DNA from: Blautia sp. | Lineage (GTDB): Bacteria > Bacillota > Clostridia > Lachnospirales > Lachnospiraceae | Reading direction: 5' to 3' | DNA length: 64,000 nt | Assembly: GCA_017515325.1 (NCBI GenBank) | Contig: JAFWGA010000044.1 | Coordinates: 1 to 64,000, forward strand | In this document: piece after piece, positions 46,101-52,429 of the stretch | Layout: every line of letters starts with the position of its first letter | Position numbering within the stretch: position 1 is the stretch's first letter | Notes under the pieces: model-generated | What the model was told of the DNA's origin: nothing | Databases searched by the model: none | What the model saw: the letters and a program-made list of their open reading frames with translations, nothing else | Made by a program: the position numbers and the translations under genes

Positions 46101-47291
46101 AACAGGCCGCATGACACAGAGGGCAAAGGGACTTTCGTCATCGAGAAGCTCCTCACATCGAACAAAACCATCGAGAAGGTTCTTATCAGCCGCGATACCA
46201 GCGTCGGGGAGGACGACAAACTGATTGCGAGCGCGATCTATAAGCTGGATACAGAAGAACTGTTGACGAAGGATATGACCTTCGGCGAGGACAGACTGCC
46301 AGGATACCGTCTGTGGACAAGCGCCATGACTCATCATGATCTGTTCCTTCTGCCTAATGCCACGCGGTTGTTCAGAGGCGCGGGACTGGATTATGTGTCT
46401 GAAGTCTTCAAAGGCGCTGTGCGCGGCGACGGCGAAAGTACCGTCATGGATATCTTTACCGCCCTCAATGAACAGGCGTTCAAACAACCGATCATCCCCA
46501 TCGGTCCTTCCGGTTCGCTGGATTTCTCTTCCGGTGTGTTTACCCTGCCGGAGCTCATGGAATTTGAGCTTTACCTGCACGAGCTTTCGGGCGCATGGCT
46601 GATCGACCGGCTGAACACAGGTCTGTTCCGCAGACTGTCCGCCAGTCAGGAGGAGATCAATGACTATATGCGGCGACCCGATACCGACGATGTCCCATCC
46701 GGCATGATCGTGGAAGGATTATCCGATGACGGCGAAACGGACGGATGGCGCGTCTTCTGGCTGACTCATACCCCTGAAACCGCTGAAACCGAGGACGAAG
46801 CGTTGATTTGCCTGCGCTTCAGCAGCGCAACTGACGAGATTCAGGCCTATCGGACCAGCGTAAAGAGTATCGCGGCCGGTGAAGAACCCAGGAAAGTCTC
46901 CCTGTATCTCTATCGGGATTCCAGCTCAGACCAGGAGGGTGAAGAAAAATACGATATCTTGTTCTTCGATACTCCCGATGGTGAAAAGAGCAAAGTAAAA
47001 GTCATCACCGACGTGCCTGGAACCCGTGAGCTGAAGACGCCCATGCCTCTGATCATCGAGCTGCGCGGCTTCAGCCTGGGCGCGGATCTGCCCGCCTACA
47101 GCCTGGCCGATCATATCTTTATCATGAACGACGGAACGGACGGTCTGGTCAGCATGTTCGGCGGCGCCTACCGGGCGGCCTTCGATGGCGATACCTTCGA
47201 GAGTGATTATACGAAGATCGAGGGCATCCGCAGCAACAACCTTCGTGTCACCATCAAGGCAGGTCAGCTCATCTGGAACGAAGCTGAGTGA
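34188..47291 (+). CDS. Giant adhesin, fragment 3: main beta-repeat body and C-terminal domain (4,367 codons)
   Basis: This is in the same frame as fragment 2, separated only by the TAA and eight sense codons. The first in-frame start is GTG 34188 with no ribosome site, so independent translation is doubtful. Nearly all of it is alternating glycine/alanine/valine beta-strands (GIGGAVAVQIAS, GVGAGVAVNIIG) with polar loops. Inserts include a helical segment (residues ~570-680) and a beta-sandwich-like stretch (residues ~817-990, RMYIKLKDGYQMPADNK...). At residues ~3,910-3,980 lies a DETQDESQ-type acidic repeat. The last ~390 residues form a non-repetitive domain with no visible membrane anchor. 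Confidence 0.7.
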   Translation: MVGPVKDTLLPKVEEILKDEPTGERIGTALEMLPFNNSSQNGEQNEEEEEEEEEKEDEPLHPDDLFEDKEKSEEKVDTEDIIKDVKGGTEGTDSGKDKKKNVIAGAVAVTVVENRSQALTDDGATVIAGRNADVASSMKTDVSTSGDGRAAGPAGTDVDTALGAGIAVAVVDGESRADVKGSVSAEGNVNVTSASTGKVKTDAKAGYSKGDIGIGGAVAVQIASLDSKALAHNTVDIKTDGILSMDADTDVSFSVNSDASGKTSKNAGIGAGVAVAVGGADTYAAIQDGAKLSAKTESGSVGGVSATAASKLLDFMKALSGAAGGTSVVPAAVVNVTGTETQAYLGRISDGPMEIKGDVKASAKTDAVHQMKADAYASGKGTAVGTGISVSVVSDVANARLNQSVNAKNVTVDSTTTSSVTNNVKAASSGGRKDQNKDADKQADGLADAAGKLAEKNKSKSVSPDQIEKAKSENRQQAQTSEGSIGVAGAVVVNVQNSAAVSLILEGVNVKAAETLAVTAQNGTTSKVMADASTTNSDIGVGAGVAVNIIGLKNIARISDGEIEAAVFKVTANTKLNKAEELDDKEVLRRKIEEDVEGFIDELLKETGINQFMTPEKVEELKASMRVGLQELAGELSQLNIEEIKTRIIKELRGAANKALFSVSSEIISALSEQFDLFLKSKPKTTGHVIDTQAVSGAGVRDVGVAGSVAITVLNAETSATIADMSEGGSTGRIKVTNDMTVDADELRSVNNVASAAIDKKGKAVANKNASITQIMDAVSGNDAESIAKNSIGNVKLTVGVGGTAEINKEDEDSNRPRMYIKLKDGYQMPADNKVFYSFDDGSGFETSGDLTAQKDSDGRWYVDTDIEEFSKGILTSQISLEVRPVAIEYAVPAPSVLTTDSEESGKVTYKAGGIGPLDGKLTAHVGDRVEVRIEKKPGRMVSKIFYGYTDKDGSYKEAQLARGSENDKEIIYVFDMPAANLERFVVAFDDAAEQSAASTKDGTGRSVGVGAAFSMVYGESKTAAKIGVRSSIDAGELSVTAASSHEEDIASVAGTDPLTGQADLNGVKDIAVDASVALNMMDNQIKAAVNETTPVITNGHGENDEQNNGDLTVTAGETSRTKTTASAFSAGDRTAVGASAVVNIASTAVDVEIAGGQMATGSVNVSANSHNEDNTHAIATAMGADIANNLKKLGQTTEEIKKKANSLLNGSIVDSLDKDGKRGENKTADMINDRLDEKKKEGAADASSYNSLSSNVLRTQDAKTEGQDAGGEGTKEAQEQIEANTGTATGNVGGDTKTKVQVAAAVGVTVASHEAAVKIGNIKAGGSISAAAENTGNFNTLGTGAAMSFAEHADSIALGAAVSVNKNTAKVNTGNLNGGDISVSSRLTQNMDGDYLGKLAAQSLSGSVAGNGSHFSLSGAVSVVDSQAKSTVDMAGKKIQGGQVAFEATEKSKLAARAGGVSLSKGSSLGMGIASTTIVSANDVTASVGDNVEITADSFRLNAEKQAVTDEDFKQLINLRDLITDSSAMTDEQRAKAETGLIDMHKADDGSYTIDVNLSSEKLLNAVEGLNFLSSQNTYAEAIAGSIASGNTDANLAGSFAVAVTDNNVHARLGDGVVINAKGGDVSVTAADGTTTRIIAGSLAAAPAKTSVGVTEAVLINSDKASAQTGADSRINAYSITHTAEQTGDAQVFTAAMAVAAGAEADAAAGGAVNVIINKSAAESRIGDSAVLNTVDSSSDMDGSIDIHSNVKYDLMLISGSANVTTGGTIAAGGTVNVIVDKAEARTRIGEKTSIDADDSLNIASDVSDQLISGAASASVAASASGMSGAGAVNVMVSRSLADTTIGKGAEVKTEYHDLKINANNDAWMLNASLAAAGSGSIAIGGAFNVNVFDRQAIVNVEESSLSSHRDLFVQSSGRDTDIMAGLALAGSISGAVLSGNTDVMVESNRIHTVFADGVLASAKGNAVLESYYSDYTLDAAGSITGSYSGPTIGVTGLVMVKNNDVRTQLGAGTVNSFVSGDGSVTTLNGEAVSGLYVGANAVETLFLAAAGVALSGSASVNGVVDVLVNNNSVIADASKAVLSADTSSIAVKAADDTRHLLLAGGVNTSVSSGVGASVATLVSNKTVKALAHDMTANSDIIVQADNRDDVSMLALSAGISGSAAVAIGAAVQVLSSSAIAEIDGAVTVHGGGVNVSSDNTANLSNTALALGIGGNVAVTPVGVVTVFGGESRADIKSGSMIETVNDVAIKAAGNKSIGLYSIGAAAGGTAAVSGTANVLIARDVTRALVERDASIHSDKGSLNLDATGDYRLTSATAAVGAAATVGVAVNAVVSILKSSTVAELGGKADVAGDVNIRSGAVRDVANFGANLSAGTVGVGVNAMVLVSGTKMSQDAADMIAYGNSDSKNDNSRTFDAAAFLKTDGILQERTEYERDENGDYVLNEDGSRKTKKVSNIDTDAISDDLSGNGHYESQQQVGSTTGDGDSRQGIFDGASGYRSGDFDDPDFDDNGKVQRGENLGVNPDGSQADLDTQDVKNAKAINSYTYEGEPEDAVIARITKDGSISKAENVTIEAVQPVTADMLGVSGSGAAIGVGVTTAVAILHSNALAESLGSIQKVSGDVSLSAKSVSNGDVSDQAEALNNVLNGLVPDSGGIRVVGAALGAGAVGVAVGASVALTDNVTAATLGGTVEKANNINVSGTHDYGHVVAATGTLTAGAIAVGAAVAVAQTEGEVCAGINGNVTADGDLNVTTESKVSAEALTATAGAGAIAVNAGVALAINRLAQNTGISGASVRALNVNVKASSDSSADSELLGVSVGGVGVALSAAVSQVNAKLDTYVKNADVSAANVEVFSDVASTAIPRILSMAAGGVAAGGNVLLAFNETESHAHITDSIIKATDLYVTADLAGEAISKLTAEQVGAIAAGVSVNYADMRADNRAVVENSNVTVDHLSVVTGKGEHSSTIAVAESTAGNIGLATVGVNTAIARNNTRSFAVVNCDNIYVKWSFSVESTDSVGANATVKGTDIGGASTGLSVAVALNDAETRSQVNLTQLDGLSPETNIRVNHNADTNATIVTGGGSLLEAKANVGVAYGRSTAVVDASIGKINTLLINALNESRSTTNTVITNESFGFISAAVMASAAYSQDRFDSRLKLGSGDSGDIKVSNTYDISANADVTPSAGGVKASVAELALNLAIARSTAYAGSQVTVENGSVIADYVEVLTNGGSTTNAVINPAKVTVSGVNVGANYANSDLSMTQEAKIILNGGSLEYDYREGNMDVKAVSSNAQANASVGAAGADRNISISLMNLAASHAYARENLTSTAGIYGKDKGGKVKAGSLNVYAGMAESDPQEKLTGQNDLVNSLASAVSQGARNVSFLTLGNLETQAYSTDCFSAELTGVNAEVSRDADIRAVTNTVSNAFGDAPGDYSIIDKGISYNNAYVGSEDKKETARVLIGNDVKLTAKRSIALNAENRGNAEARLKKNNGSVISIQHSNQPTYSWYDTSVLIGDGAQIISDGVLDVLSKTASCATSKVDANALSLLMNTGVMKGENNVNETNQVLIGKQANLSSQGDMTIRTDSTAKAAAETKFSSEFSIYDDVDIKANNTLNRIMKLRVDDGATIDSKGKLWIESIAGNGDNIDTRASQQISSTISGADANATVSSKINNTIDIRGNVSAEGDIEIKALNSGVQEDGSKGYWTYGAVNNSNWFEVYNGISSFAKANLDFYATVNINREGSTPITISSENGQINVHATNDYLHTDNFSELYSGGLTGSIDSHAEYTLHFGNQIWVDNTAFNGKSGTNLLSNFGESYFAFFKAHPYASLMATYYGYEGAYVLFSGEMNADIRTGDKSKVSGGDGFVHIANKKINYELDPDCDGSLVVTDSEETKNTHTRNEWCDFCQKEEAHDKPQDETQDESQDETQDESQDETHDGSQDKPHNEPQNEPYNEAYNETSNESQDERHSEVQNRPHDTEGKGTFVIEKLLTSNKTIEKVLISRDTSVGEDDKLIASAIYKLDTEELLTKDMTFGEDRLPGYRLWTSAMTHHDLFLLPNATRLFRGAGLDYVSEVFKGAVRGDGESTVMDIFTALNEQAFKQPIIPIGPSGSLDFSSGVFTLPELMEFELYLHELSGAWLIDRLNTGLFRRLSASQEEINDYMRRPDTDDVPSGMIVEGLSDDGETDGWRVFWLTHTPETAETEDEALICLRFSSATDEIQAYRTSVKSIAAGEEPRKVSLYLYRDSSSDQEGEEKYDILFFDTPDGEKSKVKVITDVPGTRELKTPMPLIIELRGFSLGADLPAYSLADHIFIMNDGTDGLVSMFGGAYRAAFDGDTFESDYTKIEGIRSNNLRVTIKAGQLIWNEAE
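45922..46116 (+). repeat. Coding tandem repeat, acidic DETQDESQ-type
   Basis: Near-identical units GACGAGTCGCAAGATGAAACGCAA-like repeat in the coding strand, giving D/E/Q/N/S-rich protein sequence (DETQDESQDETQDESQ...). It separates the beta-repeat body from the C-terminal domain and may be a flexible linker that varies in length. Confidence 0.7.
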
Positions 47292-47338
47292 CGAGGGTAT
47301 CGTATGGGCGCGAATTGACAATAACAGTACAAAGCCTG

Positions 47339-47371
47339 CGTTAGGGCGCGGCGCAAGGCCGCACCCTAACG
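47339..47371 (+). terminator. Strong hairpin after the giant adhesin gene
   Basis: CGTTAGGG-C-GCGGC pairs with GCCGC-A-CCCTAACG over a five-base loop, without a T run. A second hairpin with T-rich tail follows. Confidence 0.5.
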
Positions 47372-47421
47372 TATGTCTCATTGTTGTCATGAATTACCAT
47401 ATAAACACCAGATTCTAACGA

Positions 47422-47468
47422 GGGCTATGAGTGCTGGGAAAAAGCGCTCATAGCCCTTGACTTTTTAC
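47422..47468 (+). terminator. Intrinsic terminator downstream of the adhesin locus
   Basis: GGGCTATGAG (47422-47431) pairs with CTCATAGCCC (47447-47456), followed by TTGACTTTTTA. Confidence 0.65.
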
Positions 47469-47527
47469 TGGCTCAGGACTTTGTTGAAGATTTTGGAGGG
47501 GAAATGACAATGGGTGTCCCCAAAAAC

Positions 47528-47571
47528 TTGTTATGGATAATTCCCTCCTTCTATGGTAAACTCGTTACCAT
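47528..47571 (+). promoter_or_regulatory. Possible promoter and operator of the channel gene
   Basis: TTGTTA (47528-47533), an 18-base spacer and TATGGT (47552-47557) form a weak promoter. The inverted repeat ATGGTAA-ACTCG-TTACCAT (47553-47571) overlaps the -10 and start site, so it could be an operator. Confidence 0.4.
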
Positions 47572-47619
47572 GAAAGGCGTGTTACAAAATCAAGTGATGG
47601 AAGGAAAAAACAACCCTAT

Positions 47620-50559
47620 ATGCAAAAGGAAGATAAGGGAAAAACCAGAATTATACTGACACTCATGCTTGGGATAGCTGGTATCGCTCTGTTTGGCTAT
47701 GTCCTTTCCGCTTTACAGTCAGGCCTGGTGCGGCGGAACATGCAGGAAGAGATGAAAGAAAACAGCAGTTATATCCGTGAGGCTTTTTCAACGTATGAGC
47801 AAAGCGGGAAGATCGTACAGGCCTGGGCAGACCGTCTTCACCAGGCCTTTCTCCGTTTTTTTCTTTTTGTCTCGATAGAAAACCCGGAGCTTACTGAATC
47901 AGACACATTTCTTGCTGACATGGTAAGCCTGACCGGGGCACAGGATCTGATTGTCGTGGATCGGGATGGCGATGTCCTTTACTCTGATGTAGGTTATTTT
48001 ACAGATCTGAAGGACGATATTTTTGCCCCGCTTTTCAGAACCTTTGAAACCGGCGAGACAGAGAAAGTGGCTCTTTTCAGCTGGAATCTGGAGGATTCGC
48101 GGCTGAAGGATGAGGTGTGGGGCAGCAGTGCATATGAACAAAGGAACCTCTATCCGATTTTTTATTCGTTGGCGATCGATGAGAAGAAAGCATATGTGAT
48201 CAATGATTTCGGCGTGATGCAGAGGCTGTATGAGGATATGACAGATGCCTGGAGCTATCTGTTGAGAAATGAAGTGATTGGCGCGGAAGGTTTTGCATTT
48301 GCCTGGTCTGACAGTAGGGGGGAAATTCTGTATTACCCGGATGCATCCTTTAAGAGTCAGAATATTTCCACGCTTGGGATGGATATGGGCAAGATCAAAG
48401 ACGGACAGTTTGTCTGGGAGGAAATCAACGGGGAGAGAATGTACCTGTATCCTGTGTATTATCAGGAACAGGATGCCTGGGTCGTCTGTGCTGTTCCGGC
48501 CAAAGAACTGATGCAGCACATGGATACAACCGGTTTTCTTCTGTGGCTGATCTTCGGTATCCTCGCGTGCGATCTGGTATACTATGCTGTTGTTCTTTTA
48601 ATAAAGCATGGATCCGGACCTAAAATTGTGGTCATTAATTCCGCAAAGCAGGTAACTGAAAGCGGCAGAAAGAAAAAACTTCTGATATTTACAGTTTTTT
48701 GCAGCGCAGTTGTTTTTCTGAGTTCCTTCTATCTGCAGACGCTCTATTTGATGGGCGGTTGGGCAAAGGATAATTCTTCCCTTCTGCTACAGATCGAGAA
48801 AGAACTGAACGAGGATCAGGTTCTCAAAGATGGATTTACAGAACTGTTTGAAACCGGTCAGAAAAACCTGGCAAAGCTGGCCGGTTGGTATATGGAGAAA
48901 AAACCGAAGGATGTCACTACGCTGATGGCAGATACGCTGGCGGAGATATTGGACTTTTCGGGTCTGCAGATCATGGACAAGAATGGAAACGTGAAGATCG
49001 CTTCTTCTTCCTTCCTGCCGGGAGCCAGTTATGTAGCAATCCCGGAGGAATCCCTGGAATCTGTTTTGGAACCGGTGGATGGCAATGTGCAGGCAATCTC
49101 TGTGGCGGATGCGCAGACGTTTTTGGATGCATCGGACATCTCTTCCGAAACGGATTTGGGTACATCCATTGTGACAATACCTCTGAGAGAAGCTGAGAGT
49201 ACGATTATCGGGTATTTAAGGGCAGCTTATAAGAGTTTTGATTTAAAATCCTTTCTGGAGAGAAGAAGCTTAAACGGCACGTTAAGGACCGTTCAGCCGG
49301 GAAAGGATGGCTTTGTTTTTGTCGTAAATCAGGAAAAAAAGACCTTTGCCTGGCATCCGGACGACAGCCTCATAGGGAGATTCGTGCTGGATTATGGTCT
49401 GAAGGAGGGAGATCTGCAGGATAACCTGTGCCAGTTCGTCCATCTCAACAAGGAAACCTTCTATGCCGTTACAGGACAAAGCGGGGAGAATCTGATTTAT
49501 GTTACGGTTGAGGAAGATAAATTGCTAAGGCAACGTCTTCCTCTGTCTCTGACCGGAGCTGTAATCGCATTTCTGGCATTGCTTCTGATCGGTTTACCAC
49601 TGTATACCGGGCCGGACGGAGCAAAGCCGGAGGTTTTGAGCGCGACTGATCGAAACCGGGAAGACGTAACGGAGCAGAAAGTGTTTCGCAATCTCCTGTT
49701 TGGCTCTGCCGGGCTGATTGCGGTGATTATGCTGATCTGGTATCGGGGCGATGGGGACATTTTAGTCTATGTGATGAAGGGAAACTGGGAGTACGGGATA
49801 AATGTGTTTGCCCTGACTGCTTCCCTGATTTTTTCATTCAGAATCGGGTTGACTCTGTTCCTTTTCAGAAGAATGGCGGATATCATGATCGGTATGTTTT
49901 CTGTCAGGGTTATCCCCGGTATTCGGATGATGGTCAGTATGGTGACTTATGCTGGCGTCTTTTTGATCGGTTACCGATCCCTGGTCTACTTCGGTATTAA
50001 TCCGACAGCGCTAATGGCGTCAGCAGGGATCGTATCGGTAGTGCTGGGCATTGGGGCGAACAGCCTTGTGGGAGACATTATTGCCGGTATCTTCCTTCTT
50101 GTCGAAGGAAATGTCCAGGTGGGAGATATGGTCAGAATCGGTGACTTCAGAGGCATCGTGGAGGAGCTTGGGGTTCGTATGACAAAGCTCTACGATGTTG
50201 ACAGTGAGGACGTTAAGATTATCCCAAATAAGGAAGTACAGAATGTCGTTCATCTTTCTGTTCATCCGGCAAACCTTTTCCTGGAGTATCAGATCACCTA
50301 TGAGGAGAATCTGGAGAAAGTGGAAGGATACCTGAAGGCTGAGCTGCAGGGAATGAGCCAGAGTATCCCGTACCTTTTGGAAGATCCGGAGTATCTGGGG
50401 GTACGTCGCCTGGATGACAACGGTGTGGTTTTGCTGGTCAGGGCAAGATGCCATGAGGCCTATCGTCCCAGAGTGACGCGAGGAATAAATCGAGCGATTT
50501 ATATGATGTTCTGCAAAAACGGAATCGAGGTTCCTTTCCCACAGCTTACGCTGCATTAG
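47620..50559 (+). CDS. MscS-type ion channel with two extracytoplasmic sensor (Cache-like) modules
   Basis: This is a 979-residue membrane protein. A first transmembrane helix (residues ~12-34) precedes an extracytoplasmic domain with PAS/Cache-like features (DLIVVDRDGDVLYSD, GFAFAWSDSRGEILYYPD, VPAKELMQHMD), closed by a helix near 305-325. After a short cytoplasmic loop a third helix (~348-368) leads to a second such domain (LQIMDKNGNVKIAS, GFVFVVNQEKKTFAWHPD). Several helices follow from ~645, and from ~795 a clear MscS pore and beta domain: ASAGIVSVVLGIGANSLVGDI, VGDMVRIGDFRGIVEELGVR, IIPNKEV. The usual MscS is about 290 residues. The fold order suggests a channel gated or tuned by an external ligand. 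Ligand and ion are unknown. Confidence 0.8.
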   Translation: MQKEDKGKTRIILTLMLGIAGIALFGYVLSALQSGLVRRNMQEEMKENSSYIREAFSTYEQSGKIVQAWADRLHQAFLRFFLFVSIENPELTESDTFLADMVSLTGAQDLIVVDRDGDVLYSDVGYFTDLKDDIFAPLFRTFETGETEKVALFSWNLEDSRLKDEVWGSSAYEQRNLYPIFYSLAIDEKKAYVINDFGVMQRLYEDMTDAWSYLLRNEVIGAEGFAFAWSDSRGEILYYPDASFKSQNISTLGMDMGKIKDGQFVWEEINGERMYLYPVYYQEQDAWVVCAVPAKELMQHMDTTGFLLWLIFGILACDLVYYAVVLLIKHGSGPKIVVINSAKQVTESGRKKKLLIFTVFCSAVVFLSSFYLQTLYLMGGWAKDNSSLLLQIEKELNEDQVLKDGFTELFETGQKNLAKLAGWYMEKKPKDVTTLMADTLAEILDFSGLQIMDKNGNVKIASSSFLPGASYVAIPEESLESVLEPVDGNVQAISVADAQTFLDASDISSETDLGTSIVTIPLREAESTIIGYLRAAYKSFDLKSFLERRSLNGTLRTVQPGKDGFVFVVNQEKKTFAWHPDDSLIGRFVLDYGLKEGDLQDNLCQFVHLNKETFYAVTGQSGENLIYVTVEEDKLLRQRLPLSLTGAVIAFLALLLIGLPLYTGPDGAKPEVLSATDRNREDVTEQKVFRNLLFGSAGLIAVIMLIWYRGDGDILVYVMKGNWEYGINVFALTASLIFSFRIGLTLFLFRRMADIMIGMFSVRVIPGIRMMVSMVTYAGVFLIGYRSLVYFGINPTALMASAGIVSVVLGIGANSLVGDIIAGIFLLVEGNVQVGDMVRIGDFRGIVEELGVRMTKLYDVDSEDVKIIPNKEVQNVVHLSVHPANLFLEYQITYEENLEKVEGYLKAELQGMSQSIPYLLEDPEYLGVRRLDDNGVVLLVRARCHEAYRPRVTRGINRAIYMMFCKNGIEVPFPQLTLH

Positions 50560-50631
50560 AGAGTTATACAAATCGACATCCGAAGACTGTTTGCCAGAAT
50601 ATTAGATGCATTCTAATAAAAAGGAGAAAAA

Positions 50632-51786
50632 ATGGCTGACGAGACCAAACCAAAGAAAAGAATTTTACCCTTTATCCTTCTGAGTATCCTCTTACTCCTG
50701 ATAGCAGGAGACTGGATCATGACCGTGGTCATCTATCATGATAATTTCGACAAGCGCTTTGAGAGTTATGAGCCATATGTGTTCCAGGTCAGTGACTTTG
50801 ACGGACTGGAGCGGACAAAATATGAGTTTGCCTCTGACAAAGGTCAGATGCTGACGGGGTATTTGTATCAAAATATGCAAAAAAGGGAAAACAACGATGA
50901 TACGGCTGCCCTGGATACAGCTGCAGGGAGGAAAAAGGAAGACGAAGCGCCTCGTGGCATTATTATCATCGCTCATGGTTTTGGCGCAGGTCACAACTCC
51001 TATATGGACTGCGCAGATTATTTTGCCCGGAACGGGTACCTTGTTTTCGCCTATGATGCGACCGGAAATGACGAGAGTGAGGGGCTGGGACAGGGCAACA
51101 GCCTCGGCGGTATTCCGCAGGGAGTCATAGACCTTGAGCATGCCATCTCTTTTGTGGAAGAGAGCGGGAATTTTCCGGATCTTCCGATTGCCTTGTTCGG
51201 GCATAGCTGGGGCGGATACAGCGCCTGCGCTGTTCTGAGATACCATCCGGAAGTAAAGGCAGTCATTGAGTGCTGCGGCTGCAACAGCTCTGCGGATATG
51301 TTCGAGGCTGGCGGAAAAGACCAGGCAGGGACTTTGATCTACGCCATGGTGCCCTTCGTCAAGCTGCATGAGAGGATAAAATATGGAAAGTATGCCTCTC
51401 ACACAGCGATGGATGGGTTTGACGCGAGTGAGGCTGCGGTGATGGTCGTCCACAGTGAAGATGACGGCGTGATACCCATTGAGTATGGTCTGGATCTGTA
51501 TTATGGGAAGTACAAGGATGATTCCCGGTTCGTTTTCATGCGCCTTGAGGACAAAGGGCACAATTATGTTTTTAATGAAAGAACCTACACCGATGAGTTT
51601 AATGCGGGGTTTAACGAATGGCGGGAAACCCTGGACTACGACCCTGCCGTGGAGAAGGATAGATTTGCTGCCGATAAAGCCGAGTATATCCATCAGAACC
51701 TGGACGGGGAGAAATGGAGCCACAGACTGGATGAAGAGATGTTTGAGAAGTTTTTGAGATTCTATGATGAGAATATGAATCTCTAA
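50632..51786 (+). CDS. Membrane-anchored alpha/beta hydrolase (serine hydrolase)
   Basis: This 384-residue protein has an N-terminal basic stretch and one transmembrane helix (FILLSILLLLIAGDWIMTVVI), so the enzyme domain probably faces outside. The domain shows an oxyanion region IIIAHGFGAGHNSY, the nucleophile elbow GHSWGG with S192, a likely acid in VVHSEDDGVIP and His in DKGHNY. Family members hydrolyse esters, amides or peptides; the substrate is unknown. AAAAGGAG precedes the ATG. It follows the channel gene by 72 bases and is probably cotranscribed, with the small membrane protein next. Confidence 0.82.
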   Translation: MADETKPKKRILPFILLSILLLLIAGDWIMTVVIYHDNFDKRFESYEPYVFQVSDFDGLERTKYEFASDKGQMLTGYLYQNMQKRENNDDTAALDTAAGRKKEDEAPRGIIIIAHGFGAGHNSYMDCADYFARNGYLVFAYDATGNDESEGLGQGNSLGGIPQGVIDLEHAISFVEESGNFPDLPIALFGHSWGGYSACAVLRYHPEVKAVIECCGCNSSADMFEAGGKDQAGTLIYAMVPFVKLHERIKYGKYASHTAMDGFDASEAAVMVVHSEDDGVIPIEYGLDLYYGKYKDDSRFVFMRLEDKGHNYVFNERTYTDEFNAGFNEWRETLDYDPAVEKDRFAADKAEYIHQNLDGEKWSHRLDEEMFEKFLRFYDENMNL

Positions 51787-51844
51787 GGCAAAATGCTGGT
51801 GAGTGCTGCATCTGAAAAGTGCTTTTAAGGGAAGAGGTCACTCT

Positions 51845-52429
51845 ATGGTTACAGACAAGCTGAATGAGATTTACAGAAATGTGGAGAATCCTCTTGCTGA
51901 ATTGCGGCAGTCAGACCTCTATCAGCTATGGGAAGCGCAGAATCGGAATTCTGCCGCAGGCTCTCAGCAAGATCATTCTTTGTCCGGAAATATCCGGCAA
52001 TGGATACTCGGCCTGGACTCTTTATCGTTCATCGCCTTCATAATCGGGATCGGTCTTCTAGTGATCGGCTTTATCCTGCTGGCTATTGCCAGGAGGAAGG
52101 AGCGTCGGGAAAAGCAGGAAGCCATTCAGGCATCGGAAACTGTCGTAGGTGTCATTACAAATGTCTCCATGCGGACGGAGGGAAGGAAGGAGAGACGATA
52201 CGGGCTGGTCGAATTTGATTATCATGGGTTCCGGTATACGCAAGGCTTCTTCCTGCCGAAGCAGCCGGAGTACGAACCAGGGAAGCAGGTATCTATCCTG
52301 GTAAATCCGAATGATATCAGGCTTTCCAGGATCGTTACCCCTTTTTCCTTTGAGATTTCCCCGGTCAGAAACACAGCCATGTGGTTTGTGGTTATCGGAA
52401 TTACGATTCTTCTTTGTCTGTTGCTGTAG
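51845..52429 (+). CDS. Small membrane protein with a DUF3592-like domain
   Basis: This 194-residue protein has two transmembrane helices (about residues 58-80 and 175-193) that bracket a beta-rich stretch (GVITNVSMRTEGRKERRYGLVEFDYHGFRYT...PEYEPGKQVSILVNPNDI), similar to DUF3592 proteins. No function is known for that family. Start ATG 51845 has AGAGGT seven bases upstream; the frame extends to 51803. Its 3' end overlaps the end of the convergent leuD-like gene by 29 bases. Confidence 0.7.
   Translation: MVTDKLNEIYRNVENPLAELRQSDLYQLWEAQNRNSAAGSQQDHSLSGNIRQWILGLDSLSFIAFIIGIGLLVIGFILLAIARRKERREKQEAIQASETVVGVITNVSMRTEGRKERRYGLVEFDYHGFRYTQGFFLPKQPEYEPGKQVSILVNPNDIRLSRIVTPFSFEISPVRNTAMWFVVIGITILLCLLL

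Larger units (their letters stand above)
30635..47291 (+). pseudogene. Giant secreted repeat protein (adhesin-like), disrupted by one frameshift and one in-frame stop
   Basis: Read through its two lesions, this is one gene of 16.7 kb for about 5,550 residues. It has a signal peptide (TLALLLHSVDFAPAIAA), a P/E-rich stalk of nine-residue EEEYVPEPV units, an RTX-like block of GAGDD/GDGND repeats (around 32,100-32,850), and thousands of residues of beta-rich repeats of the type GVGAAVAVNV...A.I...V.A. A helical insert follows near 35,900-36,230, then an acidic D/E/Q-rich repeat near 45,920-46,110 and a unique C-terminal domain. I see no LPxTG motif or C-terminal anchor. The nearest analogy is filamentous, beta-helical adhesins. 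The frame changes at the G run 30,884-30,888, and TAA at 34,161 interrupts an otherwise continuous frame. The DNA is visibly more G+C-rich than its neighbours. Confidence 0.75.

Noticed and set aside
34155..46580. Many long minus-strand frames inside the giant adhesin gene
   Set aside because: They are reverse readings of G+C-rich repeats; the plus-strand frame has signal peptide, repeat structure and continuity.
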